Part shown: positions 55,142 to 63,880 of the stretch, in pieces | How the letters are laid out: each line of letters begins with the position of its first letter | How positions within the stretch are numbered: the stretch's first letter is position 1 | Source of the DNA: Pseudomonas mohnii | GTDB taxonomy: Bacteria; Pseudomonadota; Gammaproteobacteria; Pseudomonadales; Pseudomonadaceae | Assembly: GCF_900105115.1 (NCBI RefSeq) | Contig: NZ_FNRV01000001.1 | Span: 1,860,001-1,924,000 of the forward strand | Length of the DNA: 64,000 bases | Direction: 5' to 3' | Notes under the pieces: generated by a model | The model's input: only the letters and a program-made list of their open reading frames with translations | Told to the model about the DNA's origin: nothing | The model's database searches: none | Program-made: the position numbers and the translations under genes

Positions 55142-55944
55142 GCGCAATCCTGTTGGCGGCGACGGTCCCAGCGGCTGAACAGGTTTTTCAGCAGCATCGC
55201 GGTGTCCTGCGGACGTTCCAGAGGAAACATGTGGCCACCGGGCACGGTCAAGGATTCGCCCAATGGCATGCGCCCGACCGAGCTGGCGTGATGACGCATC
55301 ACAACCCGACTGCTGCGCCCGCGAACCACCGCCAGCGGCACTTTTAATTGCCGTGTTCGGCCAGGGCTGGTGTGGGGAACGCCACGGTAGATACTGATTT
55401 CCGTGGCCGGGTCGAAGCGCAGGCGCAGCTTGTCGCCCACCTTGTGCAAACCATGTTGCAGATAGGCGTCGAAGCAGTCCGGATCGAAGCCGCGAAAAAG
55501 GGTCTTGCCGGCGAAATAGCGCCGGGCGCTTTCCAGGTCGGCGAACTCTTCGCGCCGTCCCAGGGTGCGACCGGCCGGGGTCAGGCGATCGATGAAACCG
55601 AAGCGCTTGGCGGCCCGGATAACCCATTGATCGGTACGGGTCAGCACCGGCGAGTCGAGCATCACCACGCCACGATAGAGATGAGGGCAGCGCAACGCCG
55701 CGTGCTGATGCAGTACGCCGCCAAAGGAGTGACCGACGCCCCAGACCGGTTCGGGCTGCTGCTCCAGATGATGGATCAATTCGTCCACCAGGTTGTACCA
55801 ATTGTCATCCGCCGGGAACCGCGGGTCATGGGCGTGCTGCTCCAGATGCGTCACCTGATACTCGGGCGCCAGCGCCGCGAACAACTTGCCATAAGTTCCC
55901 GAGGGAAACCCGTTGGCGTGGGCGAAAAATATCTGCTGCGACAT
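55138..55944 (-). CDS. Alpha/beta hydrolase
   Basis: 268 residues from ATG 55944. Motif GVGHSFGG gives the nucleophile; PGGHMFPLERP holds the His. N-terminal FFAHANGFPSG is typical of a PA1622-like branch. First gene of a minus-strand run hydrolase-hydrolase-GST remnant-DUF4892-AI-2E. Substrate unknown. Confidence 0.83.
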   Translation of the reverse strand: MSQQIFFAHANGFPSGTYGKLFAALAPEYQVTHLEQHAHDPRFPADDNWYNLVDELIHHLEQQPEPVWGVGHSFGGVLHQHAALRCPHLYRGVVMLDSPVLTRTDQWVIRAAKRFGFIDRLTPAGRTLGRREEFADLESARRYFAGKTLFRGFDPDCFDAYLQHGLHKVGDKLRLRFDPATEISIYRGVPHTSPGRTRQLKVPLAVVRGRSSRVVMRHHASSVGRMPLGESLTVPGGHMFPLERPQDTAMLLKNLFSRWDRRRQQDCA

Positions 55945-56137
55945 ACCGACGATCCATCAACGAAAACAGAGCTCGATTGTCCGTAAGTCCGCGCCATGCA
56001 GCAATGACCGTAACTGACAGGAATGATGACAGTCCGGTCAAACCCATGAACCTGTGGCTTGCTCGCGTACGGATGCATAGCAGCCGTCATGAGCAGATGT
56101 CCCGGGTCAAGGTGACTGGGGCCGCTTCGCGACCCAA

Positions 56138-56160
56138 CGGGAGCAAGCACCCTCGCCACA
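56138..56160. repeat. Single REP arm
   Basis: CGGGAGCAAGCACCCTCGCC... at 56138-56160 is one arm of the family at 16340-16484, with the same GGGGCCGCTTCGC flank. A partner was not seen nearby. Confidence 0.7.
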
Positions 56161-56169
56161 ATACTTGGA

Positions 56170-56613
56170 TCAACGCGCCGGCGGATTTTGCCCCAGCGGC
56201 ACCACTGCCATGGTCAACCGCGACACACAACTGGCCTTGCCCTCATCGCTGGTCAGGCGAATGTCCCAGACATGGGTCGTGCGACCGATGTGAATCGGCT
56301 TGGCCACCGCCGTCACCCGCCCGCTGCGCAGGCCACGCAGATGGTTGGCATTGATTTCCAGGCCCACGCAGTAAAACTTGCTGGTATCGATACACAGGTA
56401 ACTGGCCATGGAGCCGACCGTCTCGGCCAGCACCACAGAAGCGCCGCCGTGCAAAAGACCGTAAGGCTGATGGGTGCGATGATCGATGACCATGCTCGCC
56501 GTCAGGGACTCGTCATCAAAGGCTTCGAAGCGGATATCCAGCACTTCGCCAATGGTGTTTTTCTGGATGGCATTCAATTGCTCGATGTTGGGAGTGGTGC
56601 GCCACAAACTCAT
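56170..56613 (-). CDS. PaaI-type hotdog thioesterase
   Basis: 147 residues from ATG 56613. The hotdog motif GLLHGGASVVLAETVGS has the catalytic Glu and the HGG. It hydrolyses acyl-CoA thioesters. It lies 32 bp after the acyl-CoA synthetase gene, so the two are probably a transcript pair (PA1618-PA1617 order in PAO1). Substrate chain length unknown. Confidence 0.85.
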   Translation of the reverse strand: MSLWRTTPNIEQLNAIQKNTIGEVLDIRFEAFDDESLTASMVIDHRTHQPYGLLHGGASVVLAETVGSMASYLCIDTSKFYCVGLEINANHLRGLRSGRVTAVAKPIHIGRTTHVWDIRLTSDEGKASCVSRLTMAVVPLGQNPPAR

Positions 56614-56645
56614 CGCTGACTTCCTTTGTTGGTTTTGTTCGTGAC

Positions 56646-58313
56646 TCAATCCTGCCACAGCACTGCCTCGCTGCGCTCGCTCCATTCCGCGAAGCGCGCG
56701 CCATATGCAGCTTCGATCACGTTGCGCTTGATTTTCAGGGTCGGCGTGAGGAAGCCGTTTTCCACCGCCCAGCTGTCCTTGACCACCACCAGGCGCCGCA
56801 AGCGTTCGTGCTTGTCGAGGGCGCCATTGACCTCATCCAAAAGCTTTTCCAGGCTTGAGTGCAGGCCGGCGCGCGCCGCGCCGCCCGCATCCTGCTGCCC
56901 GACCGCCGACAATACGCACAACCCCAGTGGCGCAATCAGGCCATCGCCGACTACACACACCTGCTCAATACGCGAATGCACCGCCAAACGATTTTCGATG
57001 GGGGCCGGGGCCACGTATTTGCCTTTGCTGGTCTTGAAGATTTCCTTCAGGCGCCCGGTCAGGCGCAGGTTGCCTTCGGCGTCTTGCTCGCCCTTGTCGC
57101 CGGTGCGCAGGAAGCCATCCTCGGTGATGGTGTCGGCGGTTTTCTGCGGCTCCTTGAAATAGCCGAGCATGGTCGCGCCGCTGCGGACCAGGACCTCGCC
57201 CGAATCGTCGATGCGCACCTCGACCTCCGGACAGGGCTTGCCGATCCAGCCCGGTTTGTTCTGACCCGGCAGGCCAATGTGCGAGTAACCGCAGCTCTCG
57301 GTCATGCCATAGACCTCGAGCACATCCAGCCCGAGCTTGCGGTACCACGACAGCAAGGCCTGCGGCACTGGCGCCGCGCCGGAGAGGGCCACGCGCAACG
57401 CATCCAGCCCCAGGCCGGCGAGGACTTTGTGCCCGACTCGTTTGCCGACGATCGGCAGGCCGAGCAGAAAATCCAGGCGTTTTGCCGGAATCTTGCTGTA
57501 GACGCCCATCTGGAATTTGGTCCAGATTCGCGGCACGCCGAACAACGCGGTCGGCCGTGCGCGACGCAGGTCGTCGAGAAAGGTGTCGAGGCTTTCAGCA
57601 AAGAACACTGTCTGGCCGGTGTAAATCGATGCCAGTTCGACGAACATCCGTTCAGCGACATGGCACAACGGCAGGTAGGACAACAAGCGGTCCGACTCAT
57701 TGAGGCCGAATAATTGGGTGCCTCGGGTAGTGGCAAATCCCAGGTTGGCGAAACTGTGCATCACGCCTTTGGGCATGCCGGTGGTGCCGGAGGTGTAAAT
57801 GATGGTCGCGAGTTGATCGGCGGCGGGTTTGGGGTCGTCCTGGATCGGCGAACTGCGCTGCAGATCGGCCCAGCTGAAATCGAAGGTGCCCGGTGGATGC
57901 AACGGCAGACTGATCGTCGGCAAATCTTCGCGGACCCCACGGGACATGCCCGGCCAGTCGTCAAGTTTGCCGATAAAGGCCAGTGCCGCTTCCGAATGAT
58001 TGAGCACCTGGGCCACGGACTCGGCGGTGAGGTTGGGGTACAGCGGCACGGAAACATGGCCGGCCATCCAGATGGCCAGGTCGGCAATGATCCAGTGGGC
58101 GCAGTTTTTTGAAATAAGCGCGATGTGACTGCCCTGGGGCAATTCCCGCGCACGCAACCAATGGGCGGCGCAGCGGGCTTGATGGCCGACGTCGGCCCAT
58201 GTCAGTGTCTCGACCTGTCCGCCGCCGATGGGTTGAACCAAAAAGCGCTGTCGGGGATGACGGGCCTCACGTTCGTAGAAGACATCCAGCGGCAAACGAA
58301 AAGCAGCAGACAT
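56646..58313 (-). CDS. AMP-binding acyl-CoA synthetase
   Basis: 555 residues with full adenylate-forming motifs: IIYTSGTTGMPKG, YGMTESCG and TGDKGEQDAEG. Long-chain acyl-CoA ligase family. Located upstream of a thioesterase, so the pair may control free-acid/acyl-CoA balance or recycle a fatty acid. A palindrome lies 38-63 bp before its start. Confidence 0.88.
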   Translation of the reverse strand: MSAAFRLPLDVFYEREARHPRQRFLVQPIGGGQVETLTWADVGHQARCAAHWLRARELPQGSHIALISKNCAHWIIADLAIWMAGHVSVPLYPNLTAESVAQVLNHSEAALAFIGKLDDWPGMSRGVREDLPTISLPLHPPGTFDFSWADLQRSSPIQDDPKPAADQLATIIYTSGTTGMPKGVMHSFANLGFATTRGTQLFGLNESDRLLSYLPLCHVAERMFVELASIYTGQTVFFAESLDTFLDDLRRARPTALFGVPRIWTKFQMGVYSKIPAKRLDFLLGLPIVGKRVGHKVLAGLGLDALRVALSGAAPVPQALLSWYRKLGLDVLEVYGMTESCGYSHIGLPGQNKPGWIGKPCPEVEVRIDDSGEVLVRSGATMLGYFKEPQKTADTITEDGFLRTGDKGEQDAEGNLRLTGRLKEIFKTSKGKYVAPAPIENRLAVHSRIEQVCVVGDGLIAPLGLCVLSAVGQQDAGGAARAGLHSSLEKLLDEVNGALDKHERLRRLVVVKDSWAVENGFLTPTLKIKRNVIEAAYGARFAEWSERSEAVLWQD

Positions 58314-58350
58314 GAGACTCGCTCCTTATTTTTGTTCTGGAGCAAGCGTA

Positions 58351-58376
58351 GCTAACCAAGCAAGTGCTTGGTTAGC
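58351..58376. promoter_or_regulatory. Perfect 26-bp palindrome, candidate TetR-family operator
   Basis: Arms GCTAACCAAGCA and TGCTTGGTTAGC are exact inverses with a 2-base AG spacer. It lies just upstream of the acyl-CoA synthetase gene, as expected for a TetR-type repressor of acyl-metabolism genes. No TetR gene is in the window. Confidence 0.65.
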
Positions 58377-58439
58377 TATTTCATACAAAATTTTTCATGC
58401 TGCTTCGAAGCCCTGCGCCTATAAAGCAAAGCAACGCCA

Positions 58440-58895
58440 TTACGGATGCTTGATGCCCGCGAGCTTCATCGACCCGATCAGCAGCTCATCGCCGCTGATT
58501 TCAGCCAGTCCGGCAGTGCCGACCTTCTCCGGCGGATACCCGGCGCCATGTTGCAGGTAGCTCAGCAAGTGACCCACCAGCGGGTTGTGGCTGACCAGCA
58601 GGACATTGCTCACCGACACCAGTTGTTCGGCGACTTTGTCCGGATCGGTTTCCGGCGTCAGCCACTCGACGGTACGGATCTCCGGCTCGAAACCCAGTGC
58701 GTCGCGTACAAGCTGCGCGGTTTCCTGCGCTCGCAGATAAGGGCTGGCATAGATAGCGGTGAGCGGCTGGCCGATCAACAACGCAGCGCTGCGCAGGACT
58801 TCTTCACGGCCGTGAGCGGTCAGTGCCCGCTCCGAATCATGGGATTTGGAACCGTGAGGTTCAGCCTCACCATGACGCAATACCCAGAGTTTCAT
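58440..58895 (-). CDS. sixA: SixA, phosphohistidine phosphatase
   Basis: 151 residues, starting MKLWVLRHGEAEPHG with the RHG catalytic motif. In E. coli SixA removes phosphate from phosphohistidine of the NPr/PTS-nitrogen and ArcB relays. It overlaps the upstream DUF4389 gene by 4 bp; terminal gene of the gpsA set. Confidence 0.88.
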   Translation of the reverse strand: MKLWVLRHGEAEPHGSKSHDSERALTAHGREEVLRSAALLIGQPLTAIYASPYLRAQETAQLVRDALGFEPEIRTVEWLTPETDPDKVAEQLVSVSNVLLVSHNPLVGHLLSYLQHGAGYPPEKVGTAGLAEISGDELLIGSMKLAGIKHP

Positions 58896-59239
58896 AGCTT
58901 GGGTTCCTCATCTCGAGCCGGATGCGGGGCTGGCGGCACGGCGTGCGGCGCTTCACCTTCCGGCGTACGCGGTGTTGGCCAGTCGGCGAACGGCCAGGGT
59001 TTCTGATCGCTGTGAAAACTGCCGAAACGACCGATCTGCGCCAGAAACTGGCTCAGACTGTCGCCGAAATTCATCAAGGTTGCGTTCGGGGCGCCGTAAA
59101 TCAAACGATAGATCAACTGCACCAGCACCACCGCGCCAAGGATGAACTGCGCCACTTGCCAGGCCAGTACGAAGACGACCATCCACAGCACCCGCAACAG
59201 GATGGACTCGTATTTGGCTTGTACTTTTTGATCGCTCAT
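58892..59239 (-). CDS. DUF4389 membrane protein
   Basis: 115 residues with two predicted helices (VLWMVVFVLAWQVAQFILG region) and a C-terminal Pro-rich tail. It fits DUF4389, of unknown function, and is located in the inner membrane. 30 bp downstream of gpsA and 4-bp overlap with sixA show an operon gpsA-DUF4389-sixA. Confidence 0.83.
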   Translation of the reverse strand: MSDQKVQAKYESILLRVLWMVVFVLAWQVAQFILGAVVLVQLIYRLIYGAPNATLMNFGDSLSQFLAQIGRFGSFHSDQKPWPFADWPTPRTPEGEAPHAVPPAPHPARDEEPKL

Positions 59240-59269
59240 GTCTCGCTCCGTTCCTGTTTCATAGAGGGC

Positions 59270-60295
59270 TTAGTTGAAGCCACTGGTGGAAATGAAATCG
59301 ACGTCCGTCTTCGGCTCGGCGCGCATCAGCAGCTCAATCACCTGCTCCAGCGTGCGCCCTTCGAACAGGATCGCATGCAGCCCGGCGACCAGCGGCATAT
59401 ACACGCCGACCTCCTGAGCCTTGGCCTTGAGCACTTTCAGAGTGTTGACACCTTCAGCGACCTCGCCCAGGCGATTGACCGCCTCGTCCAGGCTCAAACC
59501 CTGGCCGAGGGCGAAACCGACCTGATAGTTGCGGCTTTTCGGCGATGAACAGGTGACGATCAAATCGCCGACGCCCGCCAGGCCCAGGAACGTCATTGGG
59601 TTGGCACCCTGATTCACCGCGAAGCGGGTCATTTCCGCCAATGCCCGGGTGATCAGCATGCTCTTGGTGTTTTCCCCCATGCCCAGCGCCACCGCCATGC
59701 CGGCGATGATCGCGTAGACGTTTTTCAACGCCCCGCCCAGCTCCACACCGAAACGATCGGCGCTGGCATACACGCGAAAGGTGCGCCCGTGCAACGCCGC
59801 CTGAACCCGCTGACAGAGTTCTTCGTCTTCACTGGCGACCACGGTGGCGGTCAGTGCGTGCTCGGCGACTTCGCGGGCCAGGTTCGGCCCGGACAACACG
59901 CCGATGCGTGCTTGCGGAGCGATTTCCTCGAGGATCTCACTCATCAGTTTGAAGGTGTGGGCTTCGATGCCTTTGGTCAGGCTGACCAGAAACTTGCCGC
60001 GCAAACGCTCGGCATGCGGGGCCAGCACCGAGCGCAACGCGCTGGACGGCAGCGCGACGAAACACAGGTCGCAGGCGTCCAGGGTGGCTTGCAGATCGGT
60101 GACCGGTGTCACACCGGGCAGAATCTTGATGCCTTTGAGGTAACGCGGGTTCTCACGATTGACCCGGATGGCCTCGGCCTGCTCGGGGTCACGCATCCAC
60201 TGCAAGACCTGATGACCGTTTTCGGCCAGCAGATTAGCCACGGCGGTACCAAAACTTCCGCCTCCCAGGACCGCAATCGGGCGCTGTTCAGTCAT
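59270..60295 (-). CDS. gpsA: GpsA, glycerol-3-phosphate dehydrogenase (NAD(P)+)
   Basis: 341 residues from ATG 60295 ([20 protein letters not shown]), the Rossmann motif at the start of the protein. Catalytic Lys region [21 protein letters not shown]. Makes sn-glycerol-3-phosphate for phospholipids. Near fabA, as in PAO1 (PA1614). Upstream in-frame sequence is not conserved. Confidence 0.93.
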   Translation of the reverse strand: MTEQRPIAVLGGGSFGTAVANLLAENGHQVLQWMRDPEQAEAIRVNRENPRYLKGIKILPGVTPVTDLQATLDACDLCFVALPSSALRSVLAPHAERLRGKFLVSLTKGIEAHTFKLMSEILEEIAPQARIGVLSGPNLAREVAEHALTATVVASEDEELCQRVQAALHGRTFRVYASADRFGVELGGALKNVYAIIAGMAVALGMGENTKSMLITRALAEMTRFAVNQGANPMTFLGLAGVGDLIVTCSSPKSRNYQVGFALGQGLSLDEAVNRLGEVAEGVNTLKVLKAKAQEVGVYMPLVAGLHAILFEGRTLEQVIELLMRAEPKTDVDFISTSGFN

Positions 60296-60490
60296 ATGCA
60301 ATCCGTTAATCCATACCAGTGGCGATGTCGGCATTATACGGAGCGGCCCAGTGGCGGCCAGCCCCCGCGTCAATTAGCGGCGCACGCACAAAAAAGTCCG
60401 ATAAAACCGTGGAAAACGCTGACATCGTGAGTAGAAACGTCGTACAGCTCGGTTAACATGCGCGCCTTCACTCGCTAACAAGGAAGTGTT

Positions 60491-60802
60491 GTGCCCCTGG
60501 GTTCCCCTTCACCTCGCTCGCCGCGGGTATTGGCGCTGGCCTTCAGCTCGCCGGACCTGTTCAAAAACCACGTCAACTGGCGCTACCGGGTCACCCGCCT
60601 GCCCCCTGCAGCCCATGGTCGGTCCAGCGCCCGCTATTTCGTCCAGACGCGCGGCGCCGGCAACCTCGATCAAGAACACATGCGCTCCCGCGAACTGGGC
60701 TATAACGGTTTTTTCGCCGAATGGAGCCTGGCCATGGATATGAAGCTGTTCTACGACGACGAGCGTCGAGCGATGTACTTCAGTGCGGAGCTGGCGTTTT
60801 AA
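60491..60802 (+). CDS. Small conserved protein (103 aa)
   Basis: 103 residues from GTG 60491 behind AAGGAAG. No domain recognised; the C-terminal part (LAMDMKLFYDDERRAMYFSAEL) looks mixed alpha/beta. It is the first gene of a plus-strand set ending in a hybrid kinase and touches the next gene directly (stop at 60802, start at 60803). PA1613 has the same position in PAO1, from memory. Confidence 0.7.
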   Translation: MPLGSPSPRSPRVLALAFSSPDLFKNHVNWRYRVTRLPPAAHGRSSARYFVQTRGAGNLDQEHMRSRELGYNGFFAEWSLAMDMKLFYDDERRAMYFSAELAF

Positions 60803-61735
60803 GTGCTGCCTGCCCGAACCCGCAAGCCGCCTACCTTCGGCCACCTGCTGGCCCTGTTGTGCCTGGTGGTCAGTGGCTGGCTGAACAGCCCGATGGTCCA
60901 GGCCGCAGACATTCTGCTGACCGGTATTGAAGGCAGCCCCGGCGTGCAATCCTTCACCCAGGCCCTGCGCGAACTGCGACCGGGCGACAACGTACGCTTT
61001 CAACCAGTGGCCGAACTTCCGCCACCGGGCGAGCTTCACGGCGATATCCGCGTGATTCTGCTCGACCTGCCGAGCCTCGACTGGCGCCTGCAAGATACCC
61101 AAGGCCCACCGACGCTGGTGCTGCGCATCAGCCGACTGCAAGCACAGCAACGTCTGAGTGACACCCTGGCGCCTCGCCTCAGCCTGCTCTGGAGCGATCC
61201 CCCGCCGGGTCGCCAATTGCGCCTGGCCCGAATCCTCCTGCCTCAGGTCAAACGGGTTGGCGTGCTGTACGACAACCACAGTGAATTCCTGCTTAAAGAA
61301 TTGCGCCAGGCGGCTCTGCCACTGGGCCTTGAGGTGGTCACCGAGCGCTGGGACAACACCCACGACAGCCGTCCGCTGCAAGCGTTGCTGAAAAACAGCG
61401 ATGTGTTGCTGGGCCTCGACGATCCAGACCTGTACAACCCGAAAACCGCGAAAAACCTGTTACTCAGCAGCTATGCCCGGCAACTGGCGCTGATCGGCCC
61501 CAATGCCGGGTTCGTAAAGGCCGGGAGCCTGGCCAGCACCTACAGTGATCAGAGCGATTGGCTGGCGACCCTCGACAACCTGCTCGACCAGCCACCCGCC
61601 AGTTGGCCACGCTCGCACTACCCGTCGCGCTTCAAAGTTTCAAGCAACGCACAGGTGGCTCGCTCGCTAGGTATTGAACAGATCAATGAAGCGTCTGTCG
61701 CAGCACTGTTGGCTGAAGGAGAACGTCACCCATGA
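60803..61735 (+). CDS. Periplasmic ABC-type substrate-binding-like protein (ABC_sub_bind)
   Basis: 310 residues from GTG 60803, signal peptide ending near VQA (~36). Two-lobed binding-protein pattern with a hinge segment (RVGVLYDNHSEFLLKELRQA), resembling the ABC_sub_bind group. There is no ABC permease or ATPase nearby; instead it overlaps the hybrid kinase gene by 4 bp. A sensory partner for the kinase is more likely than transport, but this is inference. Confidence 0.78.
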   Translation: MLPARTRKPPTFGHLLALLCLVVSGWLNSPMVQAADILLTGIEGSPGVQSFTQALRELRPGDNVRFQPVAELPPPGELHGDIRVILLDLPSLDWRLQDTQGPPTLVLRISRLQAQQRLSDTLAPRLSLLWSDPPPGRQLRLARILLPQVKRVGVLYDNHSEFLLKELRQAALPLGLEVVTERWDNTHDSRPLQALLKNSDVLLGLDDPDLYNPKTAKNLLLSSYARQLALIGPNAGFVKAGSLASTYSDQSDWLATLDNLLDQPPASWPRSHYPSRFKVSSNAQVARSLGIEQINEASVAALLAEGERHP

Positions 61736-63633
61736 GCTTCCGTCGTCGCTGGGACATCAATACCCGGACCCAGCTCATCAGTCTCGGCCCTGCCCTGCTG
61801 CTGACACTGCTGTTAATCACCTTCTTCACGTTCGTGCGGATCCAGGACCTGCGCCAGGAGCTCAACCACACCGGCCAGTTGATCGCCAACCAACTGGCCC
61901 CGGCGACCGAATACGGAGTGATTTCCGGCAACAACGAGGTGCTCGAAAGCCTGCTCAAGGCCTCGCTGGCCACGCCCCATGTGCGCTTCCTGGAAATCCA
62001 GGACAGCGCCAACCGGATTCTGGCGTACGTCGAACAACCGTCGGAAAACCACAATCGCCCGCATCAGGTCGAAGTGTTCCAGGCACCGGTGCGGCTGCAA
62101 CGGGTGCCGCTGCACAATGATTTTTTCCAGAGTGGCAAGAGCACGGCTACGGCTCCCGCCGAAGACTATCTGGGCCGGGTCATCGTCGGTCTGTCCAGTG
62201 ATGCATTCAGTCAGCGCCAGCAGGAAATCCTGCTCAAGGCCGGCATCCTGGCGCTGTTCGCACTGTTGTTTACCTTCCTGATCGCCCGGCGTCTGGCAGG
62301 GAGCCTGTCGCAACCGATCCGCGACATCGGCGATGCGGTCAAGGCGATTCAGAACGGCGACTTCAAAACACCCCTGCCCATCGTCGATGACACCGAGCTG
62401 GGCGCCCTGTCACAACACATCAACAACCTCGCCAGCGGCCTCGAACAGGCCAGCCGCAAACAGCAACAGGCAATGGCGCAACTGATCAAGACCCGCGAGG
62501 AAGCGGAAAAGGCCAACAATGCCAAGTCGGATTTCCTCGCGATGATGAGCCACGAACTGCGCACGCCCATGAATGGCGTGCTGGGCATGCTGCAGTTGCT
62601 GGAAACCACTGACATGACTGAAGAGCAGGTCGAATACGCGGCACTGGCCTCGGAATCCACCGAACACCTGTTGAAAGTCATCAACGATATTCTGGATTTC
62701 TCGCGTATAGAACGCTCGGAACTGGAGCTGGAACATATTCCGTTCAACCTCGCGGACCTGATCGCTGCGTGCGCCCAGTCGTTCCAGCACAGCGCCGCGC
62801 AGCGCGGGCTCGATCTGCAGCTGCAGATCCCCGAAGACATGCGGGGGTTGCAGGTTCAGGGCGACCCGACGCGCATCCGGCAGATTCTGGTCAACCTGGT
62901 CGGCAACGCGTTGAAGTTCACCGAGCAGGGCCGGGTGACCATCGAATCCCAGTGGCAATCACTGGATCACCAATTGTTGTGGTTCACCTGCACCGTTCGC
63001 GACAGCGGGATCGGCATTTCGCCCGAAAGCCTGGAATTGATGTTCAATGCGTTCCAGCAGGCCGACAGTTCTATTTCAAGGCGTTACGGCGGCACCGGCC
63101 TGGGCTTGCCGATAGCCCGCACCCTCGCCGAACGCATGGGCGGCACCTTGCGTGCCCAGAGCGAAGAAGGTCGAGGCTCGGTGTTCACCCTGGAAATCCC
63201 GCTGGCGCTCTATCAACAGCCGCTGCCCGTGCTGTCTTCGCGCGCGCCGAGTGGCAATGGCGATGGTGAAGGACGCAATGTGTTGCTGGTCGAGGACAAC
63301 CCGGTCAATCAGACCGTCATCGAAGCCATGTTGCGCAGCCTGGGCTTTACCGTCAGCGTCGCCGTCGATGGCGCGCAGGCTGTTCGCAGTGCCGAGAGCC
63401 TGATCTTCGAAGCGATCCTGATGGACTGCCGACTGCCGATCATCGACGGCTACGAAGCCACCCGACAGATCCGCCAACTGCCCGGCTGTACCGATCTGCC
63501 GATCATCGCCCTGACCGCCAATGCCTTGCAGGGCGACCGGGAAGCCTGTTTATCGGCAGGGATGAACGATTACCTGGCCAAGCCCTTCAAACGTATTGAT
63601 CTTCAGCAAATTCTGCAGCGCTGGGTGCAGTAG
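61732..63633 (+). CDS. Hybrid sensor histidine kinase/response regulator, PA1611-like
   Basis: 633 residues: TM helix near 14-34, periplasmic domain to ~165, second TM ~166-187, HAMP ~188-240, HisKA with His274 in AMMSHELRTPMNG, ATPase (GTGLGLPIARTLAERMGG), and a C-terminal receiver with Asp565 in MDCRLPIIDG and Lys in LAKPFK. In P. aeruginosa PA1611 interacts with RetS and affects the HptB/GacS-RsmY switch between acute and biofilm modes; this is cited from memory and by position next to fabA. No HPt domain is present. Confidence 0.87.
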   Translation: MSFRRRWDINTRTQLISLGPALLLTLLLITFFTFVRIQDLRQELNHTGQLIANQLAPATEYGVISGNNEVLESLLKASLATPHVRFLEIQDSANRILAYVEQPSENHNRPHQVEVFQAPVRLQRVPLHNDFFQSGKSTATAPAEDYLGRVIVGLSSDAFSQRQQEILLKAGILALFALLFTFLIARRLAGSLSQPIRDIGDAVKAIQNGDFKTPLPIVDDTELGALSQHINNLASGLEQASRKQQQAMAQLIKTREEAEKANNAKSDFLAMMSHELRTPMNGVLGMLQLLETTDMTEEQVEYAALASESTEHLLKVINDILDFSRIERSELELEHIPFNLADLIAACAQSFQHSAAQRGLDLQLQIPEDMRGLQVQGDPTRIRQILVNLVGNALKFTEQGRVTIESQWQSLDHQLLWFTCTVRDSGIGISPESLELMFNAFQQADSSISRRYGGTGLGLPIARTLAERMGGTLRAQSEEGRGSVFTLEIPLALYQQPLPVLSSRAPSGNGDGEGRNVLLVEDNPVNQTVIEAMLRSLGFTVSVAVDGAQAVRSAESLIFEAILMDCRLPIIDGYEATRQIRQLPGCTDLPIIALTANALQGDREACLSAGMNDYLAKPFKRIDLQQILQRWVQ

Positions 63634-63731
63634 TACAGGCCTTTGAAGCATCTGCGACTGGCGTGAAACGCGAAAGTGCGGCAGTCTTAGGCACCCGAAC
63701 AGGCCCGAAAAGGGGCTTGAATAAAAATTTC

Positions 63732-63749
63732 AGTGCACAAGTGTACATT
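63732..63749. promoter_or_regulatory. Candidate FabR/DesT-type operator upstream of fabA
   Basis: AGTGCACAAGTGTACATT is an 18-bp imperfect dyad (12 of 18 positions symmetric) that resembles the FabR operator core in enterobacterial fabA/fabB promoters and DesT-type sites of Pseudomonas. It lies 132 bp before the fabA start. Confidence 0.45.
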
Positions 63750-63880
63750 CATGTCCTTGGTGCTGTGACTTTCACCACAACGCAATAGTCTATGAGTAGG
63801 CTGCCGGCTCGAGGCATGAACGCTTCGATCGGCCGGGAAGATTTGCCCCACCTGCCGCATGGGACTATTGAGGAGCTCGC

